A DNA stretch of 64,000 nucleotides from Allobosea sp. TND4EK4 (GCF_900156025.1 NZ_FTMO01000007.1:155588-219587), one strand, 5' to 3'; positions 1-10,623 are shown, counted from the stretch's first letter. Numbers and translations: made by a program. Notes: a model not told the origin generated them from the letters alone.

Positions 1-171
1 GACGATGCCGGCTTCGGGAGGGGTGCGGAGATGCGAAGGGGGCTGGGCACATGGACCGATCGCCTGCGAGAGTGCGGCTGCATGGACTGCGTCTGGTAGA
101 GCCGGTGATAAGTCGTTAACCCTAACGCTTCCTTAAACGGCCCCCTCCCTCCTGCTTCCGGACTGCCCGTC
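1..171. other. left-edge non-coding stretch / promoter region of the aminopeptidase gene
   Basis: No complete gene is visible. One frame is open from the edge to a TAG at 97-99 and could be the last 32 codons of a gene beginning outside the window, but the peptide is not recognisable. From about 110 to 137 the sequence becomes locally A+T richer, with TTAA tetramers at 116-119 and 133-136, which fits a promoter region for the gene starting at 172. Confidence 0.3.
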
Positions 172-1548
<1,377 letters not shown>

Positions 1549-1627
1549 GCCTGATCGAGCAAGACAGTTGCCTGTCGCCGGCTGCAGGCTAATGATACGG
1601 GTCCGTAACGATCGGACCCGGACAGGC

Positions 1628-1981
1628 ATGCCTCTGGAGATCAAACCCTCGCAGGCGCTGCGGCTCTGGCGACAGGTCCATCTTGACCTCGTTCGCGACG
1701 GACAGGCGGACCTGTCGGCCCGCCAGACGGCGATCCTCCTGACGGTCTATCTGGAACTGCCGCCTCATACGGTGCGCGGGCTTGCCCAGCAGCTCGGCGT
1801 CACCAAACCCGTCATCACCCGCGCCCTGGACACGCTCGGCAAGCTCGGCCTGCTGACGCGCAAGCGCGACGAGCAGGACCGCCGCAACGTGGTGATTCAG
1901 CGCACGGTCGCCGGCGCGCTCGCGGTCGAGCGGCTGGCCGATCTCGTCACCGAGCGCGCCAGGGAAGCCGGCGGCGGCTAA
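1628..1981 (+). CDS. small MarR-family-like winged-helix regulator
   Basis: The 117-residue product carries a MarR-type winged helix. The segment from about residue 25 to 95 includes the helix-turn-helix stretch VRGLAQQLGVTKPVITRALD and a wing with KRDEQDRRN, the usual MarR wing signature. MarR proteins bind DNA as dimers and often respond to small ligands. At 117 residues this one is shorter than the typical 140-150, with a reduced C-terminal dimerisation helix. The frame is open further upstream, but that extension overlaps the aminopeptidase gene and is not protein-like, so the ATG at 1628 is chosen. A GTG or ATG near 1592 is an alternative. Its target is unknown; the flanking peptidase genes are candidates only by position. 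Confidence 0.75.
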   Translation: MPLEIKPSQALRLWRQVHLDLVRDGQADLSARQTAILLTVYLELPPHTVRGLAQQLGVTKPVITRALDTLGKLGLLTRKRDEQDRRNVVIQRTVAGALAVERLADLVTERAREAGGG

Positions 1982-2021
1982 ACCCTTCCCGCCGATGCGA
2001 GCGAAGCGTTAGGTTGTCGCC

Positions 2022-2876
2022 ATGAGCACGATTCTCGACAGGCGCATCACCGTTTTCCGCTCCGACCTTGCGGCGAGCCATCTGCGCGGGCAGGTGGAGG
2101 CCGGCGCCTTCGCCGAGCCGCAGCCGATGCGGGTCGTCGCATCCTCCGCCCCGGTCAGGCGCGAGCCGCGGCCCGATGCGCCGCTCGATACCGAGGCACT
2201 CCGCGGCGAGCTGGTTCAGGTCTATGAGCGCCATGAGGGCTGGGCCTGGGCGCAGCTCGCCGGCGACGGCTATGTCGGCTACCTGCCCGACGACGCGCTC
2301 AGGGCCGAGGCGAGTGCGCCGACCCACCGGGTCGCCGCGCTGCGGACTTTTCTGTATCCGGGGCCCTCGATCAAGCTGGCGCCCCTTGCGGCCCTCTCGC
2401 TCGGCGCAAGCGTGACCGTGGTCGCGCAGACGGGCGATTTCGCCGTGCTGGCCGACGGGGGCCATATCTTCCTGCGCCATCTCGCCCCCCTCGACCGGCT
2501 CGAGCCCGATTTCGTCGCGGTCGCGGAGCGCTTCCTCGGCGTGCCCTATCTGTGGGGCGGGAAGACCAGCCTCGGGCTCGACTGCTCGGGTCTGACGCAG
2601 CTCGCGCTCGCCGCCGCCGGCATCGCGGCACCGCGCGATTCCGATCAGCTGGAGGCTTTGGTCGGACAGCCCGTGCGGTTTGACGAGGCGCTGGATGGCT
2701 TGAGGCGCGGCGATCTCGTGTTCTGGAAAGGCCATGTCGGCATTCTGACCGACCCAGACACGCTGCTGCACGCGAACGGCTATACCATGGATGTCCATCG
2801 CGAGCCTCTGCGGGAGGCCCGCGACCGCATCCGCGATAAGAGCTTCGGCGCGATCACGAGCGTCCGCCGCCTTTAG
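2022..2876 (+). CDS. NlpC/P60 family cysteine hydrolase with SH3-like N-terminal region
   Basis: This 284-residue protein is a C40 (NlpC/P60) peptidase, a family that cleaves cell-wall peptides, typically the D-Glu to diamino-acid bond. The catalytic cysteine is in LGLDCSGLTQ at Cys188 and the catalytic histidine in KGHVGIL at His238. Residues 40-150 form two SH3-like segments (around LVQVYERHEGWAWAQL and VTVVAQTGDFAVL), which in relatives bind or present the cell-wall substrate. No signal peptide is evident, so the protein is either cytosolic and acting on muropeptides in recycling, or exported by another route. It ends 3 bases before the convergent histidine kinase gene, leaving no room for a separate terminator. 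Confidence 0.88.
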   Translation: MSTILDRRITVFRSDLAASHLRGQVEAGAFAEPQPMRVVASSAPVRREPRPDAPLDTEALRGELVQVYERHEGWAWAQLAGDGYVGYLPDDALRAEASAPTHRVAALRTFLYPGPSIKLAPLAALSLGASVTVVAQTGDFAVLADGGHIFLRHLAPLDRLEPDFVAVAERFLGVPYLWGGKTSLGLDCSGLTQLALAAAGIAAPRDSDQLEALVGQPVRFDEALDGLRRGDLVFWKGHVGILTDPDTLLHANGYTMDVHREPLREARDRIRDKSFGAITSVRRL

Positions 2877-2879
2877 CCG

Positions 2880-4253
2880 TCAGGCCTCGCGCTTCGGGAA
2901 CGTCACTTTCACGCAGGTGCCGGGGCGCGGCTGGCCCGGGCGGAGCGGCTCGGTCGTCATGGTCGCGCGCATGCTGCGCAGGAGGCTTGCGATCACCGTC
3001 TGTCCGAGGCCGCTGCCGTGATTCTCCTCCGGCATGCCGACACCGTCATCCTCGATGGACATGCACAGCGCCGGGGCGCCCTCGAACTCGACCTGCTCCA
3101 GCCGAACCGCAATGCGCCCGGAAGCGCCGTCGGCGAAGGCATGCTTGATCGCGTTGGTGACGAGCTCGTTCACGATCACCACGAAGGACACCGCGTCGCG
3201 CCCGGGCAGGCGGATCGCATCCATGTCGAGATCGATGGCGATCGGCCTGCCCTCGGCCGACTTGCCGATCTCCGCCAGCAGGTCCTCCATATAGGGCCGC
3301 GCATCGACCTCGTCCGTGTCGATATCGAGCCTCAGGCGGCGCTGTCCGGCGGCGATCGCCTGGATGCGCGTCTGCGCCTGCATCAGGGCCATCTTGACCG
3401 CAGGCTCCGGGCTCTGCCGGCTCTGAACGTTGAGCAGGGCCGAGACCATGGCGAGATTGTTGCCGACACGGTGGTTGACGTCGCGCAGAAGCGCTTCGAT
3501 GCGCAGGCGTTCGCTTTCGAGCTGGCGGGTGCGGTCGCTGACGATCTGCTCAAGTTCGGCATTGCTCAGCGCCAGCGCCGCGCTGCGGCGCTGGCGGCTG
3601 CGCAACTGCTGCCACGCCGCGAAGGCAAGCCCCGCGAGGGCCACGACGATGCCGGTGCTGCCCCAGAGCCGGCGGCGCTCCTCGCTGCGGTAGAGCGACA
3701 GGAGACGGGCGTTCTCGGTTCGCTGGATCTCCTGGACGGTATCGCGAATCCGGCTCATCGCGGCGATGCCGGGCCCGTCCCTGACGAGGGCCACAGCCTC
3801 CTCCCGGCGGCCCGAGCGTTCCAGCTCGATGGTCCGGGTAAGCTCCTCGAGCTTGATCCGCATGGCCACGCGAAGGATCTCGACCCGCGCCTTCTGCCCG
3901 GGATCGGTATCGACAAGCGCGTCCAGAACCACCAGCTCGGGGCCGGCTTCGGCGCTGCCTTCGGTGAACGGCTGGAGATAGGCGGCCTTGCCAGTGAGCA
4001 GATAGCCGCGCTGGCCGGTTTCCGCATCACGCAGCCGCCCGAGGAACCGCTCGGCCCGCTCGCGAATCTCGATGGCGTGCGACACCGAATCGGCGGCCTG
4101 CCGAGCCTCCCGATTGATCCATGCCGCCAGGATGATCGCGAGCGCGACAACGCCGATCGCAATGATCGTCACCGTCGCCGATCGAATTCTCGCTCCCAGC
4201 ACCGGAAGGGCCACGGCCCGGAACCGTCTGCGAGACCTCGCCTGATCCGTCAT
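2880..4253 (-). CDS. CHASE3-domain sensor histidine kinase (HWE/HisKA_2 type)
   Basis: This 457-residue membrane kinase has a first membrane helix at about 26-45, a periplasmic CHASE3 sensor region (RLRDAETGQRGYLLTG is characteristic) to about 195, a second helix at about 198-217, a coiled coil, then a HisKA_2 dimerisation domain whose phospho-accepting histidine lies in DVNHRVGNNL at about His261. The ATPase domain contains NELVTNAIKHAF and DDGVGMP. Kinases of this type often signal through single-domain regulators or the alphaproteobacterial PhyR general stress pathway. No response regulator is adjacent, so it is an orphan here. CHASE3 ligands are generally unknown. The upstream gap to 4332 is only 78 bases. 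Confidence 0.88.
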   Translation of the reverse strand: MTDQARSRRRFRAVALPVLGARIRSATVTIIAIGVVALAIILAAWINREARQAADSVSHAIEIRERAERFLGRLRDAETGQRGYLLTGKAAYLQPFTEGSAEAGPELVVLDALVDTDPGQKARVEILRVAMRIKLEELTRTIELERSGRREEAVALVRDGPGIAAMSRIRDTVQEIQRTENARLLSLYRSEERRRLWGSTGIVVALAGLAFAAWQQLRSRQRRSAALALSNAELEQIVSDRTRQLESERLRIEALLRDVNHRVGNNLAMVSALLNVQSRQSPEPAVKMALMQAQTRIQAIAAGQRRLRLDIDTDEVDARPYMEDLLAEIGKSAEGRPIAIDLDMDAIRLPGRDAVSFVVIVNELVTNAIKHAFADGASGRIAVRLEQVEFEGAPALCMSIEDDGVGMPEENHGSGLGQTVIASLLRSMRATMTTEPLRPGQPRPGTCVKVTFPKREA

Positions 4254-4331
4254 GCCACCGTGTTAAACAGAGCCTGCCCGATTCCCAATGCAAAATGACG
4301 AGGAGGGACGGGCGGCCACCTCCGCAGAACC

Positions 4332-4763
4332 TTACACGTCGAGGTCATCCTCATCGGCGCCGCCGGTGAAGAGTTGACGGCCGATGATCGTCCCAAGGAC
4401 CGCGATTCCACCCAGAGCGACCACCCGCCAGCCGGTTCGGGAAGTCATCAGCCTGGCGGCCAGCGGAGCGGCCGCGAAAGCGGCGGCCGCCGGAATTGGC
4501 CGGGAAGGCCGCTTTCGGTTCTTGATGTACAGAGCCGTACAGAGCGCGAGCACTGCCGCCAGAGCGAGGCCGCCAGCGATCCACAAGCTGGCGGCCACAG
4601 GGCCGTAGCTCAGGCTCAACACCGTGTGGAGCGCGCTGAGGGCGTAGCCCGCCGCGCAGACCAACAGCAGCCCGGTCAAGCCGAACAGGCCGTAAATTGC
4701 GACGTTGCGCCTGACCGACCCCGACACTTCCGAGGCGATGTAGGATCCGAGCCCCCCGAACAT
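4332..4763 (-). CDS. small integral membrane protein, holin-like / stress-associated
   Basis: The 143-residue product has two clear membrane helices, at about residues 23-45 and 58-80, and a third weaker one at about 113-131, with a basic loop between the second and third and an acidic C terminus (GGADEDDLDV). Small proteins of this layout are annotated in rhizobia as phage-holin-superfamily or nutrient-deprivation-induced proteins. It lies 3 bases downstream of a DUF883-like gene and is almost certainly co-transcribed with it. Function is not established; a role in envelope stress or membrane organisation is inference from the pairing. Confidence 0.65.
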   Translation of the reverse strand: MFGGLGSYIASEVSGSVRRNVAIYGLFGLTGLLLVCAAGYALSALHTVLSLSYGPVAASLWIAGGLALAAVLALCTALYIKNRKRPSRPIPAAAAFAAAPLAARLMTSRTGWRVVALGGIAVLGTIIGRQLFTGGADEDDLDV

Positions 4764-4766
4764 GGC

Positions 4767-5126
4767 CTAGCGCGCCGAAAGGTAGCCGACGAACAGGCCG
4801 ACCATCGCCGCAACGCCGAGGGCGCGCAACGGCCGCTCGCGGATCTCGTCCTCGATCAGCTGCTGCAGCTCGGAAGCCTGTTCCTTCGCAACATCGACCA
4901 TGCGGTCGGCATCGACGCCCACCGCGCGCAGCCGCTCGCTGACGGTGGCCGCGATATCCTCGGCGCCACGGGCGAGCGTGTCCTCGAGAGCGCCGGCCTG
5001 GCGCTTGGCCCGCTCTCCGGTGCGGCGGGCCTCGGCCGCGACGTCTTCCGCTCCGGCCTCGATCTGCGCCTTGACGCGCTTGGCAGCGGCGCCTGCCTGA
5101 CGCTTCGCGGATTCAGTGGTGGCCAT
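4767..5126 (-). CDS. ElaB/YqjD/DUF883-like membrane-anchored helical protein
   Basis: This 119-residue protein is a long charged, alanine-rich amphipathic helix ending in a single C-terminal membrane helix (ALGVAAMVGLFVGYLSAR) preceded by the ERPLRALG segment. That is the layout of the ElaB/YqjD family, whose E. coli members are tail-anchored and bind ribosomes in stationary phase. The ATG at 5126 is preferred over an upstream start because AAGGAAG lies about 8 bases before it. The next gene begins 3 bases after it and encodes a small membrane protein, so the two may act together. Ribosome binding has not been shown for this protein and is only suggested by the family. Confidence 0.7.
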   Translation of the reverse strand: MATTESAKRQAGAAAKRVKAQIEAGAEDVAAEARRTGERAKRQAGALEDTLARGAEDIAATVSERLRAVGVDADRMVDVAKEQASELQQLIEDEIRERPLRALGVAAMVGLFVGYLSAR

Positions 5127-5239
5127 GAGGATCGCTTCCTTGTGGTTTCGATAAAGGTGATCGTGTCGAGACAATGCCCACACCGCAAGGGCACTGCGCG
5201 ACTTTCAGCCAACGCCGGACATGCGGTTCTGTTCCCTCG

Positions 5240-6373
5240 TCAGCCGGCGGCGGGCTCGGCCTGTGCCTCGTCCTCCTTCACCTTCTCCAGACGGTAGCGC
5301 GCAAACTCCTCCTGCGCGACCATGGCGACGATGATGATCGGCGTCGCCAGCACCGCACCGACCGGACCCCAGAGCCAGAGCCAGAAGATGAAGCCGATGA
5401 AGACGAGGAAGGGCGAGATCGTCAGCCGCGAGCCGACGAATACCGGCGTCACCGCATTGCCCTCGACAAGATGCAGCCCGTAATAGGCAGCGGCCGGCCA
5501 AGCCGCGGCCAGCACTGAAGGCGCATCGATCAGAGCGCCCGCGAACAGCGCCACGGCCACGATGACCGGGCCGATGAAGGCAAGGTAGTTGAGCAGGAAG
5601 GCGAGCGCGCCCCAGAAAATCGGGAAGGGCAGGCCCGCGAGCCAGGCGATCGCCATCGTCAGCAGGCCCATGCCAAGATTGATCACGGTGACCAGCGCGA
5701 AATAGCGCGCCACCCGCTCCTCGATCTCCTCGAAAAAGGAGCCGGCGGATTTGCGGGCGCTTCGGCCAAGGCACAGCCGCAGGATGCGCGCCTTGAGGTG
5801 GCGGCGCGTCGCCAGCCAGAAATAGATCGTCGCGACGAAGAGCAGCAACCCGCCTGCTGCCGCGGAGGACGACATGGCGATGTCCATCAGCGGATTGCCC
5901 TGGGAGACGCTGATATCGCCGCCATGGCCGGTCAGCCCCGTCAGGCCGCGCTTGAAGTCGTCCATGACGGTAAACATTCCGTTGAGCTTGGTTTTAAGCG
6001 CCGCCATCATCGCGGGGCCCTGATCGCTCCAGGCCGCCATCGGCACGGCGAGTACGCCGATCGCCATCGCCAGCAACGCCACGAACAGCAGGACGACGAG
6101 CGCCGCCGCGAGATGCTGCGGAACGCGGTGCCTCACCATCCAGTCGACGAGAGGGCCCAACACGAGGCCGAAGATCACGCCCGCCGTCACGGGAACAGCG
6201 ATCACCCTCATCAGATAGAGCGTGCCGGTGAAGAGGATGACGAAGATGCCGACGATCGCATAGCGGAGGATGAGGTCGTGCTCATAGGGCGTGACGTCGG
6301 CGTCCGGCTCCTCGGAGCTGCCCTGCTCCACCATGTAGCGAGGAAACGGCCTCCAGGCCGAGGAGTTGAGCAT
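5240..6373 (-). CDS. AI-2E family transporter
   Basis: The 377-residue membrane protein belongs to the AI-2E (formerly UPF0118) family. It has a helical pair near the N terminus (residues 30-95 including VGIFVILFTGTLYLMRVIAVPVTAG), a long soluble loop, and a helical C-terminal half with the family-typical PVIVAVALFAG and PFLVFIGFIFWLWLWGPVGAVLATPI stretches. E. coli TqsA exports autoinducer-2, but most members are of unknown function and some are Na+/H+ antiporters, so the name does not prove quorum signalling. It is a single gene between the DUF883-like gene and polA. The C-terminal tail is acidic. Confidence 0.85.
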   Translation of the reverse strand: MLNSSAWRPFPRYMVEQGSSEEPDADVTPYEHDLILRYAIVGIFVILFTGTLYLMRVIAVPVTAGVIFGLVLGPLVDWMVRHRVPQHLAAALVVLLFVALLAMAIGVLAVPMAAWSDQGPAMMAALKTKLNGMFTVMDDFKRGLTGLTGHGGDISVSQGNPLMDIAMSSSAAAGGLLLFVATIYFWLATRRHLKARILRLCLGRSARKSAGSFFEEIEERVARYFALVTVINLGMGLLTMAIAWLAGLPFPIFWGALAFLLNYLAFIGPVIVAVALFAGALIDAPSVLAAAWPAAAYYGLHLVEGNAVTPVFVGSRLTISPFLVFIGFIFWLWLWGPVGAVLATPIIIVAMVAQEEFARYRLEKVKEDEAQAEPAAG

Positions 6374-6458
6374 GTTTCGTGGTCCTGACGCGCACCCCGC
6401 GCACTCGGCGCGTCCGACAGTGAACGCGCGGCCGGATGCGCCGGTTCCGGCGGCCCCC

Positions 6459-9400
6459 TCAGTGCGCCTCGTCCCAATTGCCGGCCGCGCGCGCCTCGAC
6501 GGCCAGCGGCACGCGCAGCTGCACGGCGGGGTGCGGGGCCTCGATCATCACACGCTCGATCACCGGCAAGGTCTTCTCGACCTCGTCCTCGGGCACCTCG
6601 AAGACCAGCTCGTCATGGACCTGCAGCAGCATGCGGGCGTTCAGCCGCTCGGCCTCGAGAGCCGCATCCATCCGGATCATGGCGCGGCGGATGATGTCGG
6701 CCGCCGAGCCCTGGATCGGCGCGTTGATCGCCTGGCGCTCGACGAAGGCGCGCTCGGACGGGTTCTTGGACGCGACGGCCGGGAAATGGCAGACGCGGCC
6801 GAAGAGCGTGGTGACCTTCGCATGCGTCCGCACATAGGTCTTGGTCTGGTCCATGTAGTCGCGGATGCCGGGGAAGCGCTCGAAATATTTCCGGATATAG
6901 GCGCCGGCCTCCTCCCGGCCGATGCCGAGCTGGTTGGCGAGGCCGAAGGCGGAGATGCCATAGATGATGCCGAAATTGATCGCCTTGGCGCGGCGCCTCA
7001 CCTCGCTCGGCATGCCCTGCACGGGTACGCCGAACATTTCCGACGCCGTCATCGCGTGGATGTCGATGCCGTCGGCGAAGGCCTGCCGGAGCTGCGGGAT
7101 CTCGGCGATATGGGCAAGCAGGCGCAGTTCGATCTGGCTATAGTCGGCGGAGACCAGCTTGAAGCCCTTCTCCGGCACGAAGGCCGTGCGGATCTTGCGG
7201 CCGGCCTCGGTGCGGATCGGGATGTTCTGAAGGTTGGGCTCGGAGGAGGAGAGCCGGCCGGTGGTGGTCGCAGCCAGCGCGAAGGAAGTGTGCACGCGGT
7301 GGGTCTGCGGGTTCACATAGGCCGGCAGCGAGTCGGTATAGGTCGATTTGAGCTTGGCGAGCTGGCGCCATTCGAGGATCTTCGACGGCAGCGGATGGCC
7401 CTGCTCGGCCAGCTCCTCCAGCACGCCGGCCCCCGTCGCCCATTGGCCCGTCGCGGTCTTCTTGGCGCCGGCCAGACCCATCTTGCCGAACAGGATGTCG
7501 CCGAGCTGTTTCGGGCTGCCGATGGTGAATTTCTCACCGGCGAGTTCGTAGATCTCGTCCTCCAGCCGCGCCAGGCTCTGGGCGAACTCGCCAGAGAGGC
7601 GCGAGAGGATCTGCCGGTCGATGGCGATGCCGCGCTTTTCCATGTCGGCGAGCACGGCGACCATCGGCCGTTCCAGCAACTCGTAGACCGACGTCTTCTT
7701 CTCGGCGACGAGGCGCGGCTTCAGGGCGAGCCAGAGCCTCAGCGTGACGTCCGCATCCTCCGCCGCATACTCGGTCGCCTTGTCGAGCGGCACCCTGTCG
7801 AAGGTGATCTGCGATTTTCCGGTGCCGGCAACCTGCGCATAGGGAATCGTCTCGTGGCCGAGATGAAGCTGCGAGAGCCGGTCCATCCCATGGCTGGTGG
7901 CGCCGGCATCGAGCGCATAGGAGATCAGCATCGTGTCCTCGATGCCGCGGACGGTCAGGCCGTGCCGCTCCAGCACGAGCAGGTCGAACTTCAGGTTCTG
8001 GCCGATCTTGAGCACGCCCGGATCGGCGAAGAGGGCCTTCAGCGCCGCGACGGCCTGGGCGAGCGGGATCTGGTCCGGCAGCAGGCCCTCATCGAAGAGC
8101 CCGCCATCCCCCGCGCGATGCTGCAGCGGAACGTAGCAGGCGCGGTTGGGCGCAACCGCCAGCGACAGGCCGACGAGGTCCGCCTGCATCGCGTCCAGCG
8201 AATTGGTCTCCGTGTCGAGCGCGACATGGCCGGTCTCGTAGGCCCAACCGACCCAGCGTTCGAGATCGGCCAGCGTGCGCAGGCATTCATAGCGCGAGCG
8301 GTCGACCATGATCGCGAGCGCCTCGTTCTTGCGGGCAGCGGCGAGATCAGCCGGCTTCAGCCAGCCCGCTTCGCCCCCGGAGGCTTCCGCCAGCGTCGCA
8401 CCGGCCGTCGGCGCCGCCGGCGTGATGCCGGAGACGGCATCCTCGATCGCGTCGGCGCCGGCATGGAGCGCCTTGAGTTCCGCCGCGCGCGTGCCGCCCG
8501 GCGCCAGTGCGGGATCGGCATCGATCGCGCCGACATCGGCCTCATAGGCCTCGGCGACGCGCTTGGTGATGGTGGTGAATTCCATCGCCTTGAGGAAGGC
8601 GATGAGTTTGGCGGGGTCCGGCTGGTCGAGCGTCAGGGTTTCCAGCGGCGTTTCGACCTCGACATCGTCGACGAGCGTGACGAGCTTGTGCGAGATTCGG
8701 ACCTTCTCGATCACCTCGGGATTGGTCAGGGTCTCGCGGCGCTTGGGCTGCTTGATCTCGCCGGCGCGGGCCAGCAGCGTCTCGAGATCGCCATATTCGC
8801 CGATGAGCTGGGCGGCCGTCTTGATGCCGATACCCGGCGCGCCGGGAACGTTATCCGTGGCGTCGCCGGCCAGCGCCTGCACGGCGGTCACCTTGTCGGG
8901 CGTCACGCCGAAATACTCGACGACTTCGGGCTCGCCGATGCGGCGTTCGGCCCGGAAGCCGGCACCCTTCTTCTGGTCGCCGGAGGCGGGGTCGTACATG
9001 GCGACGCCCGGCCGCACGAGCTGCATCAGGTCCTTGTCGGCGGAGACGATCAGCACATCGGCGCCGGCCGCTCTGGCCTGTTTCGCATAGGTCGCGATCA
9101 GGTCGTCCGCCTCATAGACGTCCTGCTCGACGGGGATGAGGCCAAAGGCGCGCACCGCCTCGCGCATGAGCGGAAATTGCGGGATGAGATCGGCCGGCGG
9201 CTCCGAACGGTTGCCCTTGTAGGCCGGGTAGATCGCCTTGCGGAACGAGTTCTCGGACTTGTCGAAGACGATGGCCAAATGCGTCGGCCGGACACCCAAC
9301 ACGCCCTCGCGCACGAACTGGAAGAGCTTGGTCGCGAAGAGCCGCACCGCGCCGGAGGGCAGCCCGTCCGAGCGGGCATTGTATTTCCGGTCCTGATTGA

Positions 9401-9500
9401 TCGACTGGAAATAGGCGCGGAAGATGAAGTTCGAGCCGTCGACCAGGAAAAGATGGTCACCGGGCTTCAGCGCAGGCGCGGGGGAGGCTTTCTCGCTCAT
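6459..9500 (-). CDS. polA: DNA polymerase I
   Basis: This 1013-residue enzyme fills gaps and replaces RNA primers. The 5'-3' exonuclease/FEN domain is at about residues 15-310 (FLVDGSNFIFRAYF; GDATDNVPGAPGIGIKTA). The 3'-5' proofreading domain keeps its acidic site (ALDTETNSL at about 425-433). The polymerase domain has motif A DYSQIELRLLAH at about 785, motif B RRAKAINFGIIYG and motif C QVHDELVFE at about 955, so all three activities look intact. The ATG at 9500 is chosen because the protein becomes family-like just after it; a 40-codon extension to 9620 is proline- and arginine-rich and rejected. The gene is monocistronic between the AI-2E gene and an aldo/keto reductase. Confidence 0.97.
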   Translation of the reverse strand: MSEKASPAPALKPGDHLFLVDGSNFIFRAYFQSINQDRKYNARSDGLPSGAVRLFATKLFQFVREGVLGVRPTHLAIVFDKSENSFRKAIYPAYKGNRSEPPADLIPQFPLMREAVRAFGLIPVEQDVYEADDLIATYAKQARAAGADVLIVSADKDLMQLVRPGVAMYDPASGDQKKGAGFRAERRIGEPEVVEYFGVTPDKVTAVQALAGDATDNVPGAPGIGIKTAAQLIGEYGDLETLLARAGEIKQPKRRETLTNPEVIEKVRISHKLVTLVDDVEVETPLETLTLDQPDPAKLIAFLKAMEFTTITKRVAEAYEADVGAIDADPALAPGGTRAAELKALHAGADAIEDAVSGITPAAPTAGATLAEASGGEAGWLKPADLAAARKNEALAIMVDRSRYECLRTLADLERWVGWAYETGHVALDTETNSLDAMQADLVGLSLAVAPNRACYVPLQHRAGDGGLFDEGLLPDQIPLAQAVAALKALFADPGVLKIGQNLKFDLLVLERHGLTVRGIEDTMLISYALDAGATSHGMDRLSQLHLGHETIPYAQVAGTGKSQITFDRVPLDKATEYAAEDADVTLRLWLALKPRLVAEKKTSVYELLERPMVAVLADMEKRGIAIDRQILSRLSGEFAQSLARLEDEIYELAGEKFTIGSPKQLGDILFGKMGLAGAKKTATGQWATGAGVLEELAEQGHPLPSKILEWRQLAKLKSTYTDSLPAYVNPQTHRVHTSFALAATTTGRLSSSEPNLQNIPIRTEAGRKIRTAFVPEKGFKLVSADYSQIELRLLAHIAEIPQLRQAFADGIDIHAMTASEMFGVPVQGMPSEVRRRAKAINFGIIYGISAFGLANQLGIGREEAGAYIRKYFERFPGIRDYMDQTKTYVRTHAKVTTLFGRVCHFPAVASKNPSERAFVERQAINAPIQGSAADIIRRAMIRMDAALEAERLNARMLLQVHDELVFEVPEDEVEKTLPVIERVMIEAPHPAVQLRVPLAVEARAAGNWDEAH

Positions 9501-9690
9501 GGCGCGGACCATAGGCGGGGCCAAGGGCGCGGTCCATGGGCTCTGCGCGTGCCGAGGCCCGAAGCTGTCAGGATTGGCCCGTCCTGCTCGGGCTCGCCCC
9601 GTGCATCCGGGGACAAGCACCCTCCAGCGCCTCAGATGGCAAGAGATTCCCGGGTCCGCGCAAAGCGCGGCCCGAGAACGATGCCCTTCG
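9501..9690. other. intergenic spacer with degraded palindromic repeats
   Basis: The 190-base spacer between the aldo/keto reductase gene and polA holds imperfect inverted repeats, for example a CCCGGG...CCCGAG arrangement around a CGCGC-AAA-GCGCG core near 9647-9680. They resemble, in decayed form, the intergenic palindromes found elsewhere in this window. No gene or RNA is seen. The polA promoter must lie here but no convincing hexamers stand out. Confidence 0.35.
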
Positions 9691-10623
9691 TTACTGCGTG
9701 ATCCTGTCGATCTCGGCCAGGTCCTCCACCGTCAGCGCCCAGTCGGCGGCCTTGACATTGGCGGCGATCTGCTCCGGCTTCGTCGCGCCAGCGATGACGC
9801 TGGAGACCACGGGCTGGGCCGCGAGCCATGAGAAGGCCAGTTCGACGAGGCTATGACCGCGCTGCTCGGCGAAGGCAGCGAGCCCCTCGATCCTGCGCCA
9901 GTTGTCCTCGCTGAAGATCTGGCCGGCCCGTTCGGGCAGCTTGGTCAGGCGCGCCCCCTCCGGCATCGCCGCGCCGCGCTTGTACTTGCCGGTGAGCGCG
10001 CCGTTGGCGAGCGGGAAATAGGGCAGCAGGCCCATGCCGTAATGGGAGATCGCCGGGATCAGGTCCTTCTCGGCGGCGCGCTTCAGCAGGCTGTACTCGT
10101 CCTGCGCCGAGGCAAACCCCGGGAGCCCGAGCTCGCGCGCCGTCCACTGCGCGTCGGCAACCTGCCAGGCGACCATGTTGGAGCAGCCGACATAGCGGAC
10201 CTTGCCCTGAGTCACGAGGTCTTCCAGCGCTCGCAGCGTCTCGTCGATCGGCGTCAGCGGATCGGGCGTGTGGAACTGGTAGAGGTCGAGCCAATCGGTC
10301 TTCAGGCGCGTCAGCGATTCCTCGACGGCGCTCATGATGTAGCGGCGCGAGCCGCCCTGCCCGCCATGGAACATCTTCATGCCGAACTTCGAGGCCAGCA
10401 CGATGTCCTTGCGCCGCGCACCCAGGACCTGGCCCAGCGCCGTCTCCGAGCCGCCCTTCTCGCCATAGATGTCGGCGGTATCGAACAGGGTGATGCCGTG
10501 CTCGATCGCGGCATCGACGACCTTGCGCGTCGCGTCCAGGTCGATGCGCCCGCCGAAATTGTTGCAGCCGAGGCCGACGAGCGAGACGCGCAGGCCCGAG
10601 CGGCCGAGATTGCGGAACTGCAT
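9691..10623 (-). CDS. aldo/keto reductase
   Basis: The 310-residue product is an NADPH-dependent aldo/keto reductase with the (beta/alpha)8 barrel. It starts at an ATG at 10623 with MQFRNLGRSGLRVSLVGLG, the usual N terminus of the YajO/general-stress-69 subgroup. The catalytic Asp-Tyr pair lies in FDTADIYG, with the lysine in VLASKFGMK and the histidine in LDLYQFHTPDP, so the tetrad is complete. The C-terminal SSVIAGATKPEQIAANV binds the cofactor. Substrate is unknown: such enzymes reduce aldehydes, ketones and sugars. It lies just beyond the typA terminator, so it has its own promoter. Confidence 0.88.
   Translation of the reverse strand: MQFRNLGRSGLRVSLVGLGCNNFGGRIDLDATRKVVDAAIEHGITLFDTADIYGEKGGSETALGQVLGARRKDIVLASKFGMKMFHGGQGGSRRYIMSAVEESLTRLKTDWLDLYQFHTPDPLTPIDETLRALEDLVTQGKVRYVGCSNMVAWQVADAQWTARELGLPGFASAQDEYSLLKRAAEKDLIPAISHYGMGLLPYFPLANGALTGKYKRGAAMPEGARLTKLPERAGQIFSEDNWRRIEGLAAFAEQRGHSLVELAFSWLAAQPVVSSVIAGATKPEQIAANVKAADWALTVEDLAEIDRITQ

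Noticed and set aside
116..137. CtrA box upstream of the aminopeptidase gene
   Set aside because: TTAA tetramers are 13 bases apart rather than the 7 needed.
6366..9701. Very long plus-strand open frame opposite polA
   Set aside because: It is antisense to a complete DNA polymerase I and its translation is low-complexity (Arg, Asp, Gly rich), as expected from the codon bias of a GC-rich gene. The same applies to long frames opposite typA (9853-12672) and infB (37650-40388).
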